A stretch of DNA of 64,000 nucleotides. Source: JAJYSO01 sp964586655. GTDB lineage: Bacteria > Bacteroidota > Bacteroidia > Flavobacteriales > Flavobacteriaceae. The position numbers and the translations under genes are program-made. This document shows, in pieces, positions 58,284-64,000 of the stretch (the first letter of the stretch is position 1; each line of letters starts with the position of its first letter). Under the pieces are notes generated by a model that saw only the letters and a program-made list of their open reading frames with translations, was not told the DNA's origin and searched no databases. The DNA lies in NCBI GenBank assembly GCA_964586655.1, contig CAZPGY010000012.1, forward strand, positions 1 to 64,000, in the 5' to 3' direction.

Positions 58284-61043
58284 TTAGTAATTCAAATAGA
58301 TGTAGCCTTTGATAGTCTGTGTACCATCTTCAAGCTGAATAATATAATAATAGGTACCTGTCGGCAACTTTCCATTATCTGATTGTCCATGCCATTGATT
58401 GGTGTAATTTGTTTTTGAATATACTCTGACACCGTATCGATTAAAGATTTGGATTTCGGCGATTCCATGTTGATCATTGAGGAATCGAAGATCCAAATTG
58501 TCATTGAGCCCGTCACCATTAGGAGAGAGTCCCTCCGGTATCACACAATTTTTATTGTCGTAATATTCAACATCAAAGCTCATTACTTGTGTACAGAATT
58601 CAAAAGCACCTTTTTGTCCGGCCACTACTTTATAAACCCCTTCTTCTTCTACCAGAATTTGGCTTACATCTTGGGCGATAAGACCGCCATCGCGATACCA
58701 CTCAATATGGACATTTTGCATATCGGGATGGGTGATATCTAAAACAATATCCCGTGTATCGCCATAGCACAGATGAAAATCTGGCACTTGATTAATTTCG
58801 GGCTTAACAGCAAGCTCGACAAAAATCTCATCAGAATAGGAGCATCCTCCATAGGTAACGGTTAGGGAGTAGGTTCCGGTTTCTGATACTGTAATGCTTC
58901 GCGTAGTATCGCCGGTACTCCATTGGTATTGTGCTTCCTCAAAGTTAACTTCAGCGGAGCCGACGGACTGAAGGTTGGGTTCAATCGTATAAGACTCTTT
59001 ATCACAGAAGCGAACCGCTTCCTCTCCCAAATCAACAGAAATGTCAATTTGTTGAATATTAATGGTTTGAGAAACTTCACAATCTCCATTGGAGACCACT
59101 ACCGTATATTCACCGGGCTCGGTAGCCTCATATACTCCACCTGAGAAGGGCAATTGCTCTCCATCTTTAAACCAAGCGTAGGATACTGAATATTCTAAAT
59201 CGGTTAAATTTAAAGGAGTTCCTTGCAATTGAACCTTTATGGTTGCATTGTCACAATACACTATTTCTTCTTCCCACTCGCGCAATTCGGGGATTTTCAC
59301 AATCTCCATATCGAGTGGCATAATATAATAAGAATTATTTGGCAAGCCCTGCACCTTCCAATCTAAACGCATATATACCGTTTGGAAATAGGGTGTTGTG
59401 TTTTTAAATTTTTGGGTATTGGTAATGGGATTGGTTTTATCTTGTGCATCCTGTACCGTTCTGTAATAGGTAATGTCCACATCTTGTGCTGTCCATTGCG
59501 TTCCGAAGAATATATCTCCGTGGTTCTCTAAGTTAAACTCTCCAAACCCATCTCCGCTAATATCACAGGCAGACAAGGTTTTGGGACAGTTTGAGGTGGG
59601 GAGCAAGCTCGATTCGGCATTGGAATTAATTTTATAAGAATACGGCACACCGCAATCCAATATAAAATCAGCCAAGACTTTAAACTCAAACTCTCCATAA
59701 GGCGGCACATTGATATCTGCTTGCGTAATGGTAAACTGGAACGTTCCCGGTGTGGCTCCCGGTTGGGCAGCTGAAACCGTTCCTACAACCGTTCCATTTT
59801 GAATAATATCTATACTAATATCATCTACAGACGGCGGATTTCCTTGACTGATCGGGGCATCATATTCGCCTTCAACAAGCAATGGGAAACCCGGAATATT
59901 AGAGGCTGTACCCGGTGCACAACCTGAAAATTCTTTCTGAACAGCCGGAATAAAGCAATCGTTCCCGGCCGGAGAAATGTTAGAGATTTTGGCGTATCCA
60001 AAAGCCGAATTTCCACACAAACCCGGGTAGTCTTCGCCGGCATAAAGATCATCTATATATAGATATCCATAATGACCAGAACGCTTACACCAAGAGGCTA
60101 TAAACTCAATCTTTAGCGGTTGACCAATATAAGAAGCCGTATTCATTTTCAAACAAGTCCACCCGGAATACAGGGTCGGGCTGGATCCTGACCCTTGCGC
60201 TTTAAAAATACAATCGTTAACATCAGAGACCATACAGCGACTTTGCAACAAATTCCCCTGCAAGTCATAGATGTTGATCTGCGCAAAGGGCATTTCTTCA
60301 TGGTCATGACTCTGCGGGTTTTCTAATACCATATTAAATTTAAAAGAAAAGACCTCTCCGGCAATAATCTTCTTAGTTACTGAAGCAATATTGGCACTTG
60401 TTGTAGAGGTGTTTACCTTCAACCCATAACGCGATAAGCTGTTGTTGGGATTGGTACGGGATATTCCGGATATATTTTGATCAGTACCCGCACTAACCAA
60501 TTCAATCCGATCGTTTCCATTAATAGGACCAAAAGGATGAGTTGGTGCGCCAAACATAGTCTGTGCACACACCTTATGGTTGCTAATCCCATCGAATACA
60601 AAGCCGCTGTACCCTTCGTCATTTGCATCTCCTTGTTGCGTTTCAAAGGTCGGATTCTTAATACAGCCACATTCTTTTTCGGAAACTATAATTTTTAAAG
60701 CACTACTTTCTGCTCCGGAGGCATCGGTTTGTGTCACATAAAACACGTCTCCATCAGTAAGCGGGAGCGTATCGGGCCGATTGACGGAGTTGGTCAATGT
60801 GGAGTCGGTATACCACTTTAAGGTATAGGAAGTGTCTGCCACATAGATTGGGAGATCACTGAGGACGTCGCCATCCTCTCCGATTTTGGCCCAAGCCGCC
60901 TCTGAGCAAAACTCTTGAACGGTTGCAAAAGCCGGAGCTGCCGGGGCACTCTGTCCATAAGAGACCAGGGAAATCCCTCCCAGAAGGAGCGTAAAAATAC
61001 CCCGTAAGAAAATTTGAGTTAATGTATGGTTACTTTTTTTCAT
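58284..61043 (-). CDS. T9SS type B sorting-domain protein (919 aa)
   Basis: A 919-residue exported protein. Signal peptide (about 1-30), an Ig-like segment (YTLKWYTDSTLTNSV), the LENPQSHDHEEMPFAQINIY/SGHYGYLYIDDLYAG module (about 230-340), one CDISGDGFGEFNLENHGD/FQTVYMRL module, further beta segments (QYQWSTGDTTRSITVSETGT) and a C-terminal type B signal (LSPNGDGLNDNLDLRFLN, IQIFNRYGVRVYSK, GTYYYIIQLEDGTQTI). It has the same N-terminal half as the 2569-aa protein but only one of the repeat modules. It lies immediately upstream of porP/sprF in the operon. Confidence 0.9.
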   Translation of the reverse strand: MKKSNHTLTQIFLRGIFTLLLGGISLVSYGQSAPAAPAFATVQEFCSEAAWAKIGEDGDVLSDLPIYVADTSYTLKWYTDSTLTNSVNRPDTLPLTDGDVFYVTQTDASGAESSALKIIVSEKECGCIKNPTFETQQGDANDEGYSGFVFDGISNHKVCAQTMFGAPTHPFGPINGNDRIELVSAGTDQNISGISRTNPNNSLSRYGLKVNTSTTSANIASVTKKIIAGEVFSFKFNMVLENPQSHDHEEMPFAQINIYDLQGNLLQSRCMVSDVNDCIFKAQGSGSSPTLYSGWTCLKMNTASYIGQPLKIEFIASWCKRSGHYGYLYIDDLYAGEDYPGLCGNSAFGYAKISNISPAGNDCFIPAVQKEFSGCAPGTASNIPGFPLLVEGEYDAPISQGNPPSVDDISIDIIQNGTVVGTVSAAQPGATPGTFQFTITQADINVPPYGEFEFKVLADFILDCGVPYSYKINSNAESSLLPTSNCPKTLSACDISGDGFGEFNLENHGDIFFGTQWTAQDVDITYYRTVQDAQDKTNPITNTQKFKNTTPYFQTVYMRLDWKVQGLPNNSYYIMPLDMEIVKIPELREWEEEIVYCDNATIKVQLQGTPLNLTDLEYSVSYAWFKDGEQLPFSGGVYEATEPGEYTVVVSNGDCEVSQTINIQQIDISVDLGEEAVRFCDKESYTIEPNLQSVGSAEVNFEEAQYQWSTGDTTRSITVSETGTYSLTVTYGGCSYSDEIFVELAVKPEINQVPDFHLCYGDTRDIVLDITHPDMQNVHIEWYRDGGLIAQDVSQILVEEEGVYKVVAGQKGAFEFCTQVMSFDVEYYDNKNCVIPEGLSPNGDGLNDNLDLRFLNDQHGIAEIQIFNRYGVRVYSKTNYTNQWHGQSDNGKLPTGTYYYIIQLEDGTQTIKGYIYLNY

Positions 61044-61089
61044 AATTGTGTTGACTATCTAATTTATCATTTAATTCCACCTATAATTT

Positions 61090-64000
61090 TTACTTCTTAA
61101 TCAATTGAACTGCCTTGCGATGGCCATCCATTTTGGCTACTAAGAAGTAACTACCGGAAGCCAAACCGGACAGGTCTATTTTAGCATGAGTTCCCACCTG
61201 GCTACGCAACATAATACGCTTACCGGTCAAATCATACACGGCCACAGTTTGAAGCGGTTGTTGGCATTCAATCGTTAACACACTACTCACCGGGTTTGGA
61301 TAGTAGGTAAAGTGTGCTTTTTCAAACACATCCACCCCGAGACCGATGGTATTAAATTGCGCTGTCAAGGGATCACTGTAAACGCCCTTATCGGGATCGC
61401 AAATACCGAGTACTGTAGCGGTAAATTTAGTCGCCAAAGGCAAACCTTCGACAATCACATAATTTGTAGACTGATTGACAATTTCAGTGGCAAAGACATT
61501 GCCATTATTGTCTTCTACCGTCACTTTATATCCGGTATTCCCGGTCGTATTTTGTGGGAGATCCCAGAAAATAATAGCCGAACCCGTTATTCCACTCTGA
61601 GCAAGATCGACCGTTACTTTTATGTTTTCAGGCATAGGACAAATGAAAGATACCGTAACGGGTAAAAATTCACTAATACATCCGCCGACTTTTTGTGCAA
61701 CATAGTAAGTTTGGTGATTAACCAGCTCAGCATTACGGGACACCCTGGTATATTGTCCGTTTTCAAGTACATAATACTGTAAGTTTGTCCCTTGTACATC
61801 TAATTCAAAGACTTTAGCTCCGGCATAAAAACTTTGCAGGGTGTCACCCGTAGGTTTTTGTGCTTCGGTAACCGTTATATCCACCGTATTGGTGACCGGT
61901 TGGCCACAACCTTGAACGCTTAAACTAACGTTCAACTTATAGTTTCCGGCAGAATCTGCACTGTAATAAACGAGGTTGGCTGCTTGTCCTTGGTAAGGGA
62001 TGGTCAAGTTATCATCGAGATAGAGTTGATTGACTCCGGAACCGGACCAAGCCACACTTCCATTGGTGTAGGTTTGTACAACAGACACATTATCGATGGC
62101 CCACCAGAAGCCCCAATCGCCAACAAATCTAAAGGCCACATAGACGGCAGCGTTTCCCAGGTAACTTTGTAGGTCCAGCGACTCCTTCTGGAAATCATTA
62201 GATTTTCCGACAGTAGCATCATCAAACTCCTCGAGTATTTCCCAGGTCGCTCCACCATCAGTGGAAACCAAAACTTGTCCTGTTGTCGGCTGTGTCGTAA
62301 TCCAACGATAGAAGTGTTCAAATTCCAATTTTGCACTACTTACGCCTACCAAGTTGATCGGCGGGGTAATCAAAGCCGCATCCACTTGGGAACCCGGCCC
62401 TAAATCAGCAGCCGAAGTCAACATGAAAGAAGAACCGTCATCACTTGAAATTACCGTGTTATCGGGCATACTGTAAGGAGATTGAACTCTCTTCCAATCC
62501 GCAGAATTCTTGCTAAGCCCTTGTGCCGGAGTGGAGCTATTGACAAAGGTCCAATTGGTCATGGAAGAATCCGCAAAACGATGAATAACTTCCCCCGCAC
62601 GAATGGCAACGGTTTCTCCTTTACAAACCTCTACTGTGGCAGGATAGAGCGGAATTTCTCCCACCCCTACGGCATCGATAAAGATTTCTCTTTCGGTACC
62701 ACAGCCGGTGATCGGATTAAAAGCATTAACCGTAAAGGTAGTTGCCTGCTCAATCAATGGGTGAATAGTATCTCCGGTTTGGGTATGTGTTGTACCCACA
62801 GGATCGGTCCAAGTCCAAGTATATTCATAATCTTTATCAGAACTGGTAGCCACCAATTCACCATTAGTACCCACACACACCTCTGTTGATTGTGGTTGAA
62901 TACTGAATGGGTAGGTAGTATTGACCACCGCTGTAACTTTTTTACGCGGCGATTCACATAGCGCTATTGAAGCACCAATTGTCCAATCATAAAAATAATA
63001 ATAGTTCCCGGATTGAGCGTTGTTTTCTACTCCACCGGTAACCCGACCGGAATTTCCTATTGCATAAGGAAAGCTGGTCATGGTTCCTTTAGTTCCCAAC
63101 AAAGCAGGGCCTGATTTTTTAACCAATTTAAAGGGGCCCGCGCTGGGGTCTGTGATATTAAAATTAAGCGGAATAGTCACCGGGTTGGGTGCTGCCATAC
63201 TACCGCCCTGTACAGAAACTATAGCTTCCTGCACGCCGCCGTTATCATTTATCAATTGAATGACCAAGTCTCCGGTAGCTCCGGTAACAAATACTTTGAC
63301 ATCTACAATCAAAATAGACTCGGAAAGTTCAAATTCTACCCCCGATTTATCATCGCCATAACTGGTAGCCGTAACCGGCCCCGGATTGGCTTGATGATAC
63401 AGGGTTCCTTCCCCTTTAAAGTATTGGCTCACCCAATATGAGGTGGTTTGCGTAATTGTCGGTGTGGTAAAAGTAGGCCCCATTCCCATCACCGCACCGC
63501 CGGTTTGGGAATCGTACCAAATGATATTATCGGTACTTGCTGAGGCTGTCAGTGTTGTTGTACCCTCATCACAAATTCCGGCACCGGTGTATGTGGTATC
63601 GATTTTGAGTACTGAGCAATCAAACTGATTAAAGGTCACTTTTAATGCCGGACTTTCACAAGTTCCCACAGATTGGGTCACCCAGTAGGTATCGTTATTG
63701 GCAATTTGTGTTCCGGACAGATTGGTTATCTCATTGGTCAAAGCCGCATCGGTGTACCAGTGCAATTCGGCTCCCTCTATGGTAGGATTAACTCCTATAC
63801 GGGTTTCTGAGAAGTCTGACAAATTCTGTCCGAAGAAATCATAATTGCTTTGCCCGTCGGGTTTTACCCAAGTGGCACAATCAAAGCCTGTAATATCAAG
63901 TGTATAGGGCGTAGAGGTACTATCTCCTTTAGTGGAGATAACAATATAAAACTCATCACCGGCATTGACATATAAATCGTGGATTCCAAAATCTTGTCCA
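61090..64000 (-). CDS. T9SS type A sorting-domain protein, N-terminus outside window
   Basis: The frame is open to base 64000, so at least 969 residues are present and the start is missing. The C-terminus is a type A (Por secretion) signal (HFTYYPNPVSSVLTIECQ, VAVYDLTGKRIMLRSQ, LASGSYFLVAKMDG) rather than type B. Upstream are a fibronectin-like segment (SAIIFWDLPQNTTGNTGYKVTV), a MAM/cleaved-adhesin-like domain (VLVSTDGGATWEILEEFDD, WAIDNVSVV), and Ig-like WYDSQTGG-type repeats. It is 46 bp upstream of the 919-aa type B gene and is probably the earlier gene of the same operon. Confidence 0.9.
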   Translation of the reverse strand, partial: GQDFGIHDLYVNAGDEFYIVISTKGDSTSTPYTLDITGFDCATWVKPDGQSNYDFFGQNLSDFSETRIGVNPTIEGAELHWYTDAALTNEITNLSGTQIANNDTYWVTQSVGTCESPALKVTFNQFDCSVLKIDTTYTGAGICDEGTTTLTASASTDNIIWYDSQTGGAVMGMGPTFTTPTITQTTSYWVSQYFKGEGTLYHQANPGPVTATSYGDDKSGVEFELSESILIVDVKVFVTGATGDLVIQLINDNGGVQEAIVSVQGGSMAAPNPVTIPLNFNITDPSAGPFKLVKKSGPALLGTKGTMTSFPYAIGNSGRVTGGVENNAQSGNYYYFYDWTIGASIALCESPRKKVTAVVNTTYPFSIQPQSTEVCVGTNGELVATSSDKDYEYTWTWTDPVGTTHTQTGDTIHPLIEQATTFTVNAFNPITGCGTEREIFIDAVGVGEIPLYPATVEVCKGETVAIRAGEVIHRFADSSMTNWTFVNSSTPAQGLSKNSADWKRVQSPYSMPDNTVISSDDGSSFMLTSAADLGPGSQVDAALITPPINLVGVSSAKLEFEHFYRWITTQPTTGQVLVSTDGGATWEILEEFDDATVGKSNDFQKESLDLQSYLGNAAVYVAFRFVGDWGFWWAIDNVSVVQTYTNGSVAWSGSGVNQLYLDDNLTIPYQGQAANLVYYSADSAGNYKLNVSLSVQGCGQPVTNTVDITVTEAQKPTGDTLQSFYAGAKVFELDVQGTNLQYYVLENGQYTRVSRNAELVNHQTYYVAQKVGGCISEFLPVTVSFICPMPENIKVTVDLAQSGITGSAIIFWDLPQNTTGNTGYKVTVEDNNGNVFATEIVNQSTNYVIVEGLPLATKFTATVLGICDPDKGVYSDPLTAQFNTIGLGVDVFEKAHFTYYPNPVSSVLTIECQQPLQTVAVYDLTGKRIMLRSQVGTHAKIDLSGLASGSYFLVAKMDGHRKAVQLIKK

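Noticed and set aside
1..64000. tRNA or rRNA genes
   Set aside because: Reading through the intergenic regions I saw no cloverleaf-like or rRNA-like sequence. A dedicated tRNA scan was not possible, so a missed tRNA cannot be excluded.

Overview
The window looks like a chromosomal segment of a member of the Bacteroidota, most likely the family Flavobacteriaceae. The evidence is the type IX secretion (T9SS) sorting domains, a PorP/SprF protein, a GLPGLI-family protein, an SDR-type L-threonine dehydrogenase, a DUF4301 protein, an L21 ribosomal protein with a C-terminal extension, and many promoters with the Bacteroidota -7 motif TAnnTTTG, several with a TTG 18-19 bases upstream. The sequence is moderately AT-rich and Shine-Dalgarno sites are not conspicuous. 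No rRNA, tRNA, CRISPR array, phage or intact insertion sequence was recognised.

Layout. 1-9 kb: the end of a PLP-dependent decarboxylase, a lipoprotein, a secreted peroxiredoxin, a barrel-like protein, aspS, a cation-diffusion facilitator and a paired active/inactive M16 peptidase operon. 9-20 kb: housekeeping genes (two DUF4199-like membrane paralogues, rplU-rpmA, ahcY), then a PPTase, an MgtE channel, a thiamine-binding protein, a NadR-like kinase and DUF4301, then an aldehyde dehydrogenase, a UDG-like protein and a cold-shock gene. 20-30 kb: a zinc-ribbon protein with a membrane M28 peptidase, an M13 peptidase, a lipoprotein, threonine dehydrogenase, an AAA ATPase and a hydrolase. 30-40 kb: an export operon (small membrane protein, TolC, RND permease, periplasmic adaptor, TlpA-type thioredoxin, DsrE-like protein), then a GLPGLI protein and a second TlpA paralogue enclosed by a perfect 15-bp inverted repeat. 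40-45 kb: a GreA/GreB-like factor, a PH-domain protein, a flavoprotein, an Rrf2 regulator, a PAPS-reductase-like protein, upp and DUF302. 45.2-46.8 kb: an array of 182-bp palindromic repeats interrupted by a small GIY-YIG nuclease gene. 46.8-64 kb: a T9SS surface-protein locus on the minus strand. It holds a type A sorting-domain protein (partial), a 919-aa type B protein, PorP/SprF and a PorE-like OmpA protein in one apparent operon, followed by a separately transcribed 2569-aa type B protein made of about 15 tandem modules.

The most unusual feature is the density of small non-coding repeats in intergenic DNA. At least five families recur in the window: (A) 148-157 bp with 13-bp ends; (B) a mosaic element with CCCGAAAAATTCA-like ends; (C) a GC-rich palindromic element, one copy nested inside a B copy; (D) a roughly 88-bp repeat; (E) a 15-bp sequence found as an inverted pair plus one variant. 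The tandem 182-bp palindromes around the GIY-YIG gene are separate from these. The best candidate for an undescribed system is the pairing of the GIY-YIG nuclease with its surrounding palindromes, by analogy with REP/RAYT systems. That link is inference. The expanded-module adhesin with its paired PorP/SprF and PorE-like partners, and the RND-TlpA-DsrE operon, are the next most interesting.
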